Assembly (NCBI GenBank): GCA_021654635.1
Contig: AP025179.1
Coordinates: forward strand, 930,001 to 994,000
DNA length: 64,000 nt
Direction: 5' to 3'
DNA from: Mycobacterium kiyosense
GTDB taxonomy: Bacteria; Actinomycetota; Actinomycetes; Mycobacteriales; Mycobacteriaceae
Part shown: positions 36,571 to 45,104 of the stretch, piece after piece
Numbering within the stretch: the stretch's first letter is position 1
How the letters are laid out: each line of letters begins with the position of its first letter
Notes under the pieces: generated by a model
What the model saw: the letters and a program-made list of their open reading frames with translations, nothing else
Told to the model about the DNA's origin: nothing
Database searches by the model: none
Position numbers and translations under genes: made by a program

Positions 36571-36978
36571 ATGACTGATCCCCGGCCGCTGCCCGAGCCG
36601 ACGCCGGTATCGCAGCCATTCTGGGATGCGTTGCGCGAGCACAAGATCCGGATTCAATACTCGCCGTCGACCGGTCGCTACGTCTTCTACCCGCGCACCT
36701 TGGCGCCCGGAACGCTGGCCGACGACCTGGAATGGCGCGAAATCGACGGCGCCGGAACGTTGTACACCTACACGGTCGCGCGCCGTCCCACCGGTCCGCC
36801 ATGGGCAGATCAGCTGCCGCAACTTCTCGCGGTCGTGCAGTGGGACGTCGGACCCCGGGTCAGCACCGAGTTGGTCGAGGTCGCGCCCGAGGACATCCGG
36901 ATCGGCATGCGGGTCTGCCCGGTGTTCTGCGACGCCGGCGACGTGACGTTGTTGCGGTACAGGCCCGCCGATGATTGA
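36571..36978 (+). CDS. DUF35-type OB-fold protein without the zinc-ribbon cysteines
   Basis: The 135-residue protein matches the DUF35 layout: an N-terminal helix (PVSQPFWDALREHKIRIQY), a ribbon position, then an OB fold (GAGTLYTYTVARRP, LLAVVQWDVGPRVSTEL, IRIGMRVCPVF). The usual CxxC...CxxC is missing; the first pair reads as S-P-S-T and there is no second pair. The start is ATG 36571, directly after the aldolase stop, and the gene overlaps the ligase start by 8 bp. DUF35 proteins dock onto Ltp2 aldolases, so it is the likely partner of the preceding gene product. Confidence 0.85.
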   Translation: MTDPRPLPEPTPVSQPFWDALREHKIRIQYSPSTGRYVFYPRTLAPGTLADDLEWREIDGAGTLYTYTVARRPTGPPWADQLPQLLAVVQWDVGPRVSTELVEVAPEDIRIGMRVCPVFCDAGDVTLLRYRPADD

Positions 36979-38593
36979 AACTCTGCAGCAGCTGCTGCGC
37001 TCCCGCATGCAGGACGACTCCGTGGCGGTGATGCACAATGATCGGACCTGGACCTGGCGCGAGCACCTGCGCGAGGCCTCGGCCGAGGCGTCGATGGTGT
37101 TGAACCTCCTCGACCGGCGCCGGCCGCTGCATGTCGCTGCGCTGCTGGGCAATTCGCCGGCGATGCTGCGGTCGATGGCTGCCGCCGCGCTGGGCGGGTA
37201 CGTGCTGTGCGGCATCAACACGACCCGTCGCGGGGCGGGTCTGGCGGCCGACATCGCCCGCTCGGACTCCCAACTGGTGCTGGTCGACGACGATCACCGG
37301 GCGCTGCTCGACGGTCTCGACCTGGGCGGTGTCGCCGTAGTCAACGTCGACGAAGCCGGGTATCGCGACGCGGTGGCGGCGGCGGGACCGCTGGTGCCCC
37401 GTGAGGTCGGCGGAGCCGATCCGGTGGTGATTATCTTCACCTCCGGCACCAGCGGCGATCCGAAGGCAGTGCGATTCGCCCACGCGATGGGCGTGCTGTG
37501 TGGGGCCAGTCTGGTTGAACGATTCGGGCTCACCCGCGACGACGTGTGCTACCTGGCGATGCCGCTGTTCCACTCCAACGGTGTCGCGGCGGGCTGGGTG
37601 GTGGCCCTGTGCGCGGGCGCGGCGATGGTGCCAGTCAAGTTCTCGCCGTCGCGATTCCTGGCCGACATCCGCCGCTACGGCATCACCTACCTGAACTACG
37701 TCGGCAAGCCACTGGCGCTGGTGCTGGCCACGCCGGAGCAGCCCGACGATGCCGACAACACGCTGCGTGCGGCGTTCGGGAACGAGGCCACCGAGCGCGA
37801 CATCGAGGAATTCGCAAAGCGTTTCGGCTGCCGGGTGGTGGACAGCTTCGGTTCCAGCGAATTCGCCGTCGTCGTGATGCGCGAAGACGGGACGCCGGCC
37901 GGCTCGATCGGCAGGGGGTATCCGGGCGTGAGTGTGTACCACCCCGACACGCTGACCGAATGTGCCCCAGCGCTTTTCGACGAGCACGACGCACTGACCA
38001 ACTTCGACGACGCCGTCGGCGAACTGGTCAACACCTACGGTTCCGGCGGCTTCACCGGCTACTACAACGATGCCGCGGCCACCGGTGAGCGGATGCGCCA
38101 CGGCATGTACTGGTCGGGCGATCTGGCCTACCGCGACGCCGACGGGTGGATCTACCTGGCCGGGCGGACCGCGGACTGGATGCGGGTGGACGGCGAGAAT
38201 CTCGCCGCAGGACCAATCGAGCGGATCCTGCAACGCCTACCCGAGGTCAACCACCTCGCCGTCTACGCCGTTCCCGACGAACGCGTCGGCGACCAGGTGA
38301 TGGCCGCGCTGGTGCTCAACAACGGAGCAACGTTGACGCCCAACCAATTCGGTGAATTCCTGGCCGCGCAGCCGGACCTGTCACCGAAAGCGTGGCCGCG
38401 GTATGTGCGGATCGAGGCCGCGCTGCCGCGGACCCCGACCAACAAGATCCTCAAACGCGAACTCGTCAAGGCCGGCCCGACCGCCGGGGACGGTGGGGTG
38501 TTGTGGGTGCGCTCGGAGCGGGGGCGGAGTACGTCGCTGCCGGTTAGTCGGGTCCGGGAGATAAATCAACGGCGGCAGCGTTTTTCGCTGTGA
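36971..38593 (+). CDS. Acyl-CoA synthetase, FadD17-like
   Basis: The 540-residue ANL enzyme has the P-loop IIFTSGTSGDPKAV (near residues 154-167), GSSEFAV, YWSGDLAYRDADG, and the C-terminal lysine in TPTNKILKREL. It closely resembles M. tuberculosis FadD17 (GTSGDPKAV, SMPLFHSN/AMPLFHSN and YVGKPL segments), which sits beside fadE26-fadE27 in that species. It would supply the CoA thioester that the rest of the operon degrades. The start overlaps the DUF35 gene by 8 bp. The last 40 or so residues are a basic extension (RSERGRSTSLPVSRVREINQ) beyond the usual family end. Confidence 0.88.
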   Translation: MIETLQQLLRSRMQDDSVAVMHNDRTWTWREHLREASAEASMVLNLLDRRRPLHVAALLGNSPAMLRSMAAAALGGYVLCGINTTRRGAGLAADIARSDSQLVLVDDDHRALLDGLDLGGVAVVNVDEAGYRDAVAAAGPLVPREVGGADPVVIIFTSGTSGDPKAVRFAHAMGVLCGASLVERFGLTRDDVCYLAMPLFHSNGVAAGWVVALCAGAAMVPVKFSPSRFLADIRRYGITYLNYVGKPLALVLATPEQPDDADNTLRAAFGNEATERDIEEFAKRFGCRVVDSFGSSEFAVVVMREDGTPAGSIGRGYPGVSVYHPDTLTECAPALFDEHDALTNFDDAVGELVNTYGSGGFTGYYNDAAATGERMRHGMYWSGDLAYRDADGWIYLAGRTADWMRVDGENLAAGPIERILQRLPEVNHLAVYAVPDERVGDQVMAALVLNNGATLTPNQFGEFLAAQPDLSPKAWPRYVRIEAALPRTPTNKILKRELVKAGPTAGDGGVLWVRSERGRSTSLPVSRVREINQRRQRFSL

Positions 38594-38670
38594 GTGAAAT
38601 CTTCTGCTCGGGCGGGTTTCCGCGCTTGCGGGAGCGCTATTTGTCGGTGGGTCTTCGTAGCATTCGGGGT

Positions 38671-40038
38671 ATGACGGCAAGCAGTCGCGAGGAGATCGTC
38701 GCGATCCTCGACGGGATCGACGAACTTCAGGACCGGTTGTGCGCGCTGACATTTGACGGACTGACCACACCCGAACACAAGCGGATCGTCCATCGGCTGG
38801 AACGCCAGGCCCGGCGTCCCCGAGCCGTCCAGCACACCCTGATCAACCAGCTGGCCGCCGGGGCCACGAAGGAAGAGTTGGGCGGATCCTTGAGTTCGGC
38901 GCTGGCCGACCTGCTGCACATCAACAAGAAAGAGGCGAGCCGCCGCATCGCCGACGCGGCCGACCTGGGACAGCGCCGCGCCATCACCGGGGAGCCGCTG
39001 GACCCGCTGTTGTCGAACACCGCCGCGGCGCACCTGGACGGGCGCATCGGTGACGGGCACCTGAAAGCGATCCGGGACTTCCTCAAGGATCTGCCCGCCA
39101 CGGTGGATCTCGGTGTTCGCGAAAGCGCGGAGGCCGTGCTGGCCGAGCTGGCCGTGGATCGTCGTCCCGACGAGCTAGCCGGCTTGGCATCGCAGCTGTT
39201 GGACTGGCTGCACCCCGATGGTGATTTCTCCGATGAGGAGCGCGCCCGCAAGCGCGGTATCAAACTCGGCAAGCAGCAATCCGACGGCATGTCCGCGATC
39301 AGCGGTCTGGTCAATCCGGAACTGCGAGCCACGCTCGAGGCTGTGTTGGCCAAGCTGGCAGCGCCCGGCGCGTGCAACCCTCAGGACGACGCCCCGGTGG
39401 TAGACGGCACACCCGATGCGGACGCGGCGCGTCGTGACTCCCGCAGCCAGGAGCAACGCAACCACGATGGCCTGTTGGCGGGACTGCGCGGGCTGTTGGC
39501 GTCGGGCGAGCTCGGCAGCCACCGCGGTCTGCCGGTGTCGATCGTGGTCACCGCCACCTTGCAGGATCTGGAGTCCGCGGCCGGTCGAGGGGTGACGGGT
39601 GGCGGCTCGAAAGTCCCTATCTCGGACCTGATTCGGATGGCGAGTCATGCGAATCATTACCTCGCCCTGTTCGATGGGGCCAAACCGCTGGCGCTGTACC
39701 ACACCAGGCGGCTGGCCTCACCCGCCCAGCGAATCATGTTGTATGCCAGGGATCGTGGGTGCACGCGGCCCGGTTGCACCGCGCCGGCGTACCACAGCGA
39801 GGTTCACCACGTCAGCGGCTGGAAGAACACCGGGCGCACCGACATCGGCGACCTGACGCTGGCCTGTGGCATCGACAACCGCCTGGTCGAAGACGGCGGA
39901 TTCACGACCCGCACCAACGCCAAGGGCGAGACAGAATGGCTGCCGCCGGCACACCTGGACCATGGGCAGCCGCGGATCAATCGGTATCACCACCCGGAGA
40001 AGCTGCTGATACCCGGCGATGACGACGACGAGCCTTAG
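38671..40038 (+). CDS. DUF222/13E12 repeat family protein with HNH nuclease domain
   Basis: The 455-residue protein has a long helical DUF222 region and, near residues 360-405, an HNH-like module: CTRPGCTAPAYHSEVHH, then DLTLACGIDNRLV. The 13E12 family is abundant and mobile-looking in mycobacteria, with many copies per genome; its function is unclear. The start is ATG 38671; the longer frame runs back to the ligase stop. The stop codon shares TTAG with the convergent P450 gene. It may have inserted between the catabolic operon and its P450. Confidence 0.87.
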   Translation: MTASSREEIVAILDGIDELQDRLCALTFDGLTTPEHKRIVHRLERQARRPRAVQHTLINQLAAGATKEELGGSLSSALADLLHINKKEASRRIADAADLGQRRAITGEPLDPLLSNTAAAHLDGRIGDGHLKAIRDFLKDLPATVDLGVRESAEAVLAELAVDRRPDELAGLASQLLDWLHPDGDFSDEERARKRGIKLGKQQSDGMSAISGLVNPELRATLEAVLAKLAAPGACNPQDDAPVVDGTPDADAARRDSRSQEQRNHDGLLAGLRGLLASGELGSHRGLPVSIVVTATLQDLESAAGRGVTGGGSKVPISDLIRMASHANHYLALFDGAKPLALYHTRRLASPAQRIMLYARDRGCTRPGCTAPAYHSEVHHVSGWKNTGRTDIGDLTLACGIDNRLVEDGGFTTRTNAKGETEWLPPAHLDHGQPRINRYHHPEKLLIPGDDDDEP

Positions 40039-41294
40039 TCAGCGGTTCCGGATGATCTTGGGCACTTGCTCCGGTAATCGACTTGCCAGTGCTTGATGCC
40101 GGTGATGAACGGCGAGCGCAGCCGCTCGGGTTCGGCCAGCGAAGCCACGTCGGGCAAGGTGTCGGCGATGGCGTTGAACATCAGGTCGATCGTCATGCGA
40201 GCCAGGTTGGCGCCGATGCAGTAATGCGCGCCGGTGCCCCCGAATCCGACGTGCGGGTTGGGGTTTCGCAGGATATTGAACGCCAGCGGATCGTCGAACA
40301 CGTCTTCATCGAAGTTGGCGGAGCGGTAGAACAGCACCACCCGCTGGCCCTTCTTGATTGCGACACCGCCGACTTCGGTGTCGACCATCGCGGTGCGCTG
40401 GAACGCGGTGATGGGTGTGGCCCACCGGATGATCTCGTCGGCCGCGGTTTTGGGGCGTTGGGCCTTGAACAGTTCCCACTGGTCGGGAAAGTCGGTGAAC
40501 GCCATCATGCCGTGGGTAATCGAGTTGCGGGTGGTCTCGTTTCCGGCGATGGCGAGCGTGACCACGAACATGCCGAACTCGGCCTCGGACAGGTTGCCGT
40601 CGGCGTCGGCCCGCAGCAGCGTCGAGACTATGTCGGGACCGGGATTCTCGGCCTTGCTGGCCGCCAATTGCATGGCGTACCACATCATTTCGGCAGCGGC
40701 CGTCAACGAGTTGTGCTCGGCGAACTCGGGGTCGTCGCTGCCGATCATCTGGTTCGACCAGTCGAACAACTGCTCGCGGTCCTCCACCGGCACCCCGAGC
40801 AGCCCGGCGATGGCCTGCAGCGGCAATTCGCAGGCCACCTGTCGGACGAAATCGCCCGACCCCTCGGCCGCCGCGCGGGCCGCGATCCGCTGCGCCCGCT
40901 CGCCGAGGTCGGCGCGCAACCGTTCCACGGCACGGGGCGTGAACCCGCGGGCGATGATCTTGCGCAGCCGGGTGTGCTCGGGGTCGTCCATCATGATCAT
41001 CGACGCCCGCCCGGCCTCGACCTGCGCCTGTGCCGCCTCCTGCGGGTAACGCGGCACGACGGACTTCTCGGCGGAGGAGAACACGTCACTGCGCAACGAC
41101 ACGTCGCGAACATCGCGGTGCTTGGTCACCACCCAGTAGCCGCCGTCACCGAATCCGCCCTGATCCAGTGGCTGCTCGTTCCACCAGACCGGGGCGGTGG
41201 CGCGTAACTCGGCGAATTCCTGCACCGGCAGGCGATGCGCATAGATGTCGGGATCGGTGAAGTCGAAGCCCGGTGGCAGGTTCGGAGCGGCCAT
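40035..41294 (-). CDS. Cytochrome P450 of the CYP125 type
   Basis: The 419-residue P450 has AGNETT at residues 250-255 (oxygen-activating I-helix), the ExxR motif EIIR at 287-290 and the heme-binding FGGTGAHYCIG with ligand C359. The N-terminus NLPPGFDFTDPDIYAHRLPV and the blocks RGFTPRAV, CELPLQAIAGLLGVP and FNILRNPNPHVGFGG are nearly those of M. tuberculosis CYP125, the steroid C26/C27 hydroxylase that heads the igr operon. It therefore probably hydroxylates a sterol-like side chain for the neighbouring FadE-MaoC-Ltp operon. Subfamily assignment needs alignment. Confidence 0.88.
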   Translation of the reverse strand: MAAPNLPPGFDFTDPDIYAHRLPVQEFAELRATAPVWWNEQPLDQGGFGDGGYWVVTKHRDVRDVSLRSDVFSSAEKSVVPRYPQEAAQAQVEAGRASMIMMDDPEHTRLRKIIARGFTPRAVERLRADLGERAQRIAARAAAEGSGDFVRQVACELPLQAIAGLLGVPVEDREQLFDWSNQMIGSDDPEFAEHNSLTAAAEMMWYAMQLAASKAENPGPDIVSTLLRADADGNLSEAEFGMFVVTLAIAGNETTRNSITHGMMAFTDFPDQWELFKAQRPKTAADEIIRWATPITAFQRTAMVDTEVGGVAIKKGQRVVLFYRSANFDEDVFDDPLAFNILRNPNPHVGFGGTGAHYCIGANLARMTIDLMFNAIADTLPDVASLAEPERLRSPFITGIKHWQVDYRSKCPRSSGTAD

Positions 41295-41388
41295 GGGACT
41301 TCCTCCTCGATGAGGTGCCGAGCGCGGCGTTGCGCCTGATCGTAGCCGCCTGACCCGCCGACGGTGAAGAGCTCAAGTGTGGATGAAC

Positions 41389-43620
41389 TCAATTCACCCG
41401 GGAGTCAGGGGATTTGAGTACCGCGTCGGCATCCAGGTGGGTTGCGGCGGCGACCACCACCCGGTCGATCTGCCGCAGCTGGTGCAGAACAGCGGGATGA
41501 CGCCGCGGATCCGGTCCGGGCCGGCCGGGATCGAAGGTGTCGTCGTGCTCCTGGGCCAACGTTTCCGCGGCATCCAGGGCATCGGAAGCTGAGATGATGG
41601 TCGTGGCGTGCTCGCCGTCGAGCGTGGCGATCAGAGCGTCGATGTTGCGCCGAACCTGGGTCGCGGCATCGGTGACGGCGTCGGCGAGCTCGGCCGGGCA
41701 GTCGGGGTGGTGATACTGCTCGCTGCGGCGGGCCAGCACCCGGGCGTAGCGATCGCAGGCGGCGAACAATCGCAGGCTGCGCTGAATGCTGCGGCGCCCG
41801 GCCAGCCCGGTGACGCCGGCGAGCAGCGGTTTGGCGGTGGCCCGATACTGCTGCAGTTTGCGGTCGAGTTGGCGTGCCTGCTCCGTCGGGCTGCCGGCCG
41901 GACCGCGGTCGAACATCGCGGCCATGGAGGTGTCGATCAGGGTGGACAACGCCGTGAGGAATTCGCGGGTGTCGCTGCGCACGGTGGCGCCGATGTTGGT
42001 GGGCAGCACCAGAATTGCCACGGCAACTCCGATGACGGCGCCGATTGCGGTCTCCTCGATGCGGAGCAGCAGCACGTCCACGCTGAACTGACCCATCAGC
42101 CCGTACAGCAGCGCCAGCATGGTGGTGATCCAGAATGCCATCAGGCTCTGGGTGACCTGCATGAAGTAGAACGCGCAGAACAGGCACACGAAGACCATCA
42201 CCAGCGAGGCGACCTCGTTGCCGGAGAAAAGGGTGGCGACCAGCATCCCGCACGGCACACCCAGGGCCGTGCCCAGCAGTCGCTGCCAGCCCTTGGTGAG
42301 GCTTTCACCCCAGGTGTTGGTGCCGGCGAAGACCACGAATGCGGCGATCACGGCCCAATACCAGCGGTCCGGTGACACCCGGTCGCCGGCGACGATCGCC
42401 AGTGCCGCCGCGACGCACGCCTGGATGGCTTGCCGGGTGGTGGGCCGCAGACCCGCGGCGGGTGGCTCGGTGTCGGTGTCCGTGTCGGGGCCGGTGTCCG
42501 GCTCGGGATTTTCGTCTTCCGCTTCGGAATCCTGAGTGACTTCGTCGGTGACGTGCTCAATCTGCGTGCGGGCCTCCGAAGTGGCTGTCGCAGCGGCGAT
42601 TATCGACATGGCAAGCCGGCGCACCGCGATCTCGCCCAGTCTTTCCGAGCTCGCGGGGTGGCCGTCGAGCACCCGCTGGGCGCGATCCGCGGCGGCCCGC
42701 AGCCCGCCCTGGCTGGGAAACCTGATGGCCCGCGCGAGTTCGCTGAGCGCGGCGACGAGTTCGCCGCGGGTCTCGGGCGGTATCTCCGAAGCGACGAGGG
42801 CCGCCCGCTGACCGGCCAGCGCGACCCACTCGACGGCGAGTTCCGCATCGAACAGCCACGGTGCCAGTCGTTCTCCGACCGGGGCCGGGTTGGCCTTGTC
42901 CTCGATTCGGTCCTGCACCATCAACGCCGTGTCGTTGAGCCGCGCGATGCGGGCTCGCACCCGGCGCCGGCGCCGTTCGTCGAGCCGGCCCGCCTGCAGC
43001 CCGTCGGCGGTGGTGTCGACCACGATCGCCATTCGCGCCCGCAGTGAGCGAATAGTGGCTCGCAACACACGATCTGGATCATCGGGCAGCACGTAGGCCG
43101 TCATCAGGAACGTGAACAAGGTGCCTACCACCACGGCGCCGACCATCCAGGGCACCTCGTGCACGCCGGCCCGGAGGTAGAGGGTGAAGAAGTAGGCCAT
43201 GAAACCCACCATGCCCAGCGCGCGACCGCGGGCACCGAAGCGCCGGATGTAGACCGCGATGAAAACCACCACCACGAAGACGATGTCGCCGGCCAGTCGA
43301 TGCGGCGCCAGCAGCGTGGCGACGACGATGGACAGCGCCGCCGGCAGCGGCAGCAACGCCATCGTGATCCGCTGCTCGCGGGGGTCGGGTTCGTTGACCG
43401 AGCGGGACGCGACCATGGTGATCACCGCACCGAGCAGGGCGACGGTAAGCGGCTGCCCGGTCGCCCGGGTCAACACGAACATCACCAACAGCGAACAGCC
43501 CAGGGCGAGTGTCGTGCGGATCGCCAGCCTCAGCCTCAGCAAGCCGGGGTCGGAGCCGATCGTCCAGGTCTGCGCCCGCTGGTAGAACGTCGCCACCGGT
43601 TCGATTGTGACCGGACTCAT
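41389..43620 (-). CDS. FUSC family membrane protein (aromatic acid exporter-like)
   Basis: The 743-residue protein has a repeated architecture. A first cluster of about six hydrophobic helices (residues 25-160) is followed by a helical cytosolic section, an acidic linker near residues 355-390 rich in Asp/Glu/Pro/Thr, a second cluster of helices (about 400-550) and a long cytosolic C-terminus. This is the FUSC/YccS pattern of putative aromatic-acid or toxic-compound efflux proteins. No partner adaptor is seen nearby. It starts at ATG 43620. Confidence 0.85.
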   Translation of the reverse strand: MSPVTIEPVATFYQRAQTWTIGSDPGLLRLRLAIRTTLALGCSLLVMFVLTRATGQPLTVALLGAVITMVASRSVNEPDPREQRITMALLPLPAALSIVVATLLAPHRLAGDIVFVVVVFIAVYIRRFGARGRALGMVGFMAYFFTLYLRAGVHEVPWMVGAVVVGTLFTFLMTAYVLPDDPDRVLRATIRSLRARMAIVVDTTADGLQAGRLDERRRRRVRARIARLNDTALMVQDRIEDKANPAPVGERLAPWLFDAELAVEWVALAGQRAALVASEIPPETRGELVAALSELARAIRFPSQGGLRAAADRAQRVLDGHPASSERLGEIAVRRLAMSIIAAATATSEARTQIEHVTDEVTQDSEAEDENPEPDTGPDTDTDTEPPAAGLRPTTRQAIQACVAAALAIVAGDRVSPDRWYWAVIAAFVVFAGTNTWGESLTKGWQRLLGTALGVPCGMLVATLFSGNEVASLVMVFVCLFCAFYFMQVTQSLMAFWITTMLALLYGLMGQFSVDVLLLRIEETAIGAVIGVAVAILVLPTNIGATVRSDTREFLTALSTLIDTSMAAMFDRGPAGSPTEQARQLDRKLQQYRATAKPLLAGVTGLAGRRSIQRSLRLFAACDRYARVLARRSEQYHHPDCPAELADAVTDAATQVRRNIDALIATLDGEHATTIISASDALDAAETLAQEHDDTFDPGRPGPDPRRHPAVLHQLRQIDRVVVAAATHLDADAVLKSPDSRVN

Positions 43621-43653
43621 CCTTCGGTTTGTGTTGTGCGCAAAGAGAACTAC

Positions 43654-44139
43654 CTATTCGCCCGGGGTGAACTTGATCGCAACGAGTTTCAGTCGTTCGA
43701 TCGCCTCGGCGAATTCCTGCAGCGTCGGGATTCGGTTGTCGCGGAAGCTTATTCCCATCATCCGCTGGGCCTTCTTGACTCCGTAGGACTGCGCGCAGCG
43801 CAGGTAGAGTTCGTGCGTCTTGGCCCTGTCCTCGACGATTTCACCGCGCATCGGCCTGGTCTTGCCGTCGTAGACCACCTGCGCGAGGCCGCCGCCGGAG
43901 AAGTTGTACTTCCAGTTGGCGCCGGCCAGCGCGTACAGCTCGTTGTCGATGACGTGCGCGCTCACCGGAACCGAAAACTGTTTACCGGACTTGCGCCCGG
44001 TGAAGTTGAGCACCATCAGCTGCTTGCGCAGCGGACCGGCGAACGGCGTGCCCAGCAGAAAACCCAGGATCGGGTTGACGGCACGAAGCAGAGCCGACGG
44101 CGGATGGCCCACGTCTACGGCATACGACTGTTCTGTCAT
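43654..44139 (-). CDS. Ddn-like small protein, possible F420-dependent reductase
   Basis: The 161-residue protein has LMVLNFTGRKSGKQFSVPV near residues 41-59, a motif like the TTGRKSG loop of deazaflavin-dependent nitroreductase (Ddn) type split beta-barrel proteins. An ELYALAGANWKYNF strand pair follows. This family in mycobacteria uses F420H2 to reduce quinones or nitro compounds, but members of unknown activity are common and this one is divergent. It lies 33 bp upstream of the FUSC gene on the same strand, so they may be co-transcribed. Confidence 0.65.
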   Translation of the reverse strand: MTEQSYAVDVGHPPSALLRAVNPILGFLLGTPFAGPLRKQLMVLNFTGRKSGKQFSVPVSAHVIDNELYALAGANWKYNFSGGGLAQVVYDGKTRPMRGEIVEDRAKTHELYLRCAQSYGVKKAQRMMGISFRDNRIPTLQEFAEAIERLKLVAIKFTPGE

Positions 44140-44245
44140 GAACCAACCGTAAGACCTGTCGCCTTCCGGCGTGGCGAGCAGTGCCCGCCGAACGAAGCGC
44201 CGCGGAGCCTGCCCGGCCCCGCGGCGCTCCTCGTGGCGGTCTCGG

Positions 44246-44953
44246 TCAGGGCGTGATGACGGTCTGGGTGTCGATAGCGTGCATCGCGTCCATCAGTTGC
44301 GCCGAATCTGCGTCGAGTGAGTCGGCGTCGAGCTGCAGCAGGTAGGTGCCGTTCGGTCCGGTGATCACCACCGTCTTCTGCGCGGCGCTCCGCTTCTTGC
44401 CGTCCTTGGTGTAGGAACCACCGAACTGCCAGGCCTTGAACGACTGCCCGGGGGGCACGCCGAGGGTGGATTCGCTTCCGTTGGGGCTGCTGCCCTCGAA
44501 CCCGGACAGATTCTTCAACTCACCCGGCGCGTATTCGAAAATCTTGGCCGGGTCGACGTCACCTTCGAGTTTGGTCACGATCGCCAGGACGGTGGGAACC
44601 ACACTGGGGTCCGAGGGAGAGGTCAAGACGATGGCGCCGTAGGAGGGGACGTTGGGGTCACTGCTTGTATCCCAGCCGGGAGGAATGGGCAAGTCGAGGT
44701 TCGGGGCGCCGGGGTCACCGCGTTTGACGACCGTCGTCTTGATGTTCTTGTCCCGGAAGTAGTCGTCGACGGTGTAGTTGGCCTGACCCGGCGGCGGGGT
44801 CGGCGTCGCGGAGGCGGCAGCGGTCGACGTCGAGGTGGACGTGCTCGTCGAAGTCGAAGTCGAGGTCTTCACTTCGGTCTTCTTGTCCGACCCGCAACCG
44901 ACGAGCGTCAGGCTCAACGCCACAGTGGCGATCGCCGCGGTGAGAAGCTTCAT
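44246..44953 (-). CDS. lpqN: Lipoprotein LpqN
   Basis: The 235-residue lipoprotein has signal peptide [20 protein letters not shown] with lipobox LVGC (Cys20). A Ser-Thr alternating linker (T30-T44) follows, then the LpqN/LpqT domain ([31 protein letters not shown], and the C-terminal [14 protein letters not shown]). It closely resembles Rv0583c in sequence and position, next to the Rv0584 and Rv0585c homologues. LpqN is reported as a cell-envelope lipoprotein important in infection and in mycolate transport interactions. It diverges from the mannosidase gene over 151 bp. Confidence 0.92.
   Translation of the reverse strand: MKLLTAAIATVALSLTLVGCGSDKKTEVKTSTSTSTSTSTSTSTAAASATPTPPPGQANYTVDDYFRDKNIKTTVVKRGDPGAPNLDLPIPPGWDTSSDPNVPSYGAIVLTSPSDPSVVPTVLAIVTKLEGDVDPAKIFEYAPGELKNLSGFEGSSPNGSESTLGVPPGQSFKAWQFGGSYTKDGKKRSAAQKTVVITGPNGTYLLQLDADSLDADSAQLMDAMHAIDTQTVITP
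44822..44866. repeat. Low-complexity Ser-Thr coding repeat within lpqN
   Basis: Forty-five bases encode a perfect alternation of Thr and Ser (residues 30-44 of LpqN) from loosely repeated 6-bp units such as TCGACT/TCGACG. The stretch is an extracytoplasmic linker after the lipid anchor. Its length may vary between strains through slippage. Confidence 0.7.
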
Positions 44954-45104
44954 CTTTTACTGTCTCCCAAGCTTGGGTCCCGGGCTCTGTGCCGGCGACG
45001 TCGGACTGACACTAGTCGAACAGCGCGGATGGTCCACAGGTAGCTGGGCGCGTCGTTTGCCGAAATGCGCCCCCTGGGGCCCTCGGTGGAGTAAGGAGAC
45101 AGCT

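Noticed and set aside
36860..38233. A 457-codon minus-strand frame opposite the FadD17-like ligase
   Set aside because: Antisense to a well-conserved ligase; no family match and low-complexity His/Arg/Gln-rich sequence.
44822..44866. A CRISPR or regulatory repeat array
   Set aside because: The repetition is explained by Ser-Thr codons in the LpqN linker. No CRISPR-like array of spaced repeats is present anywhere in the window.
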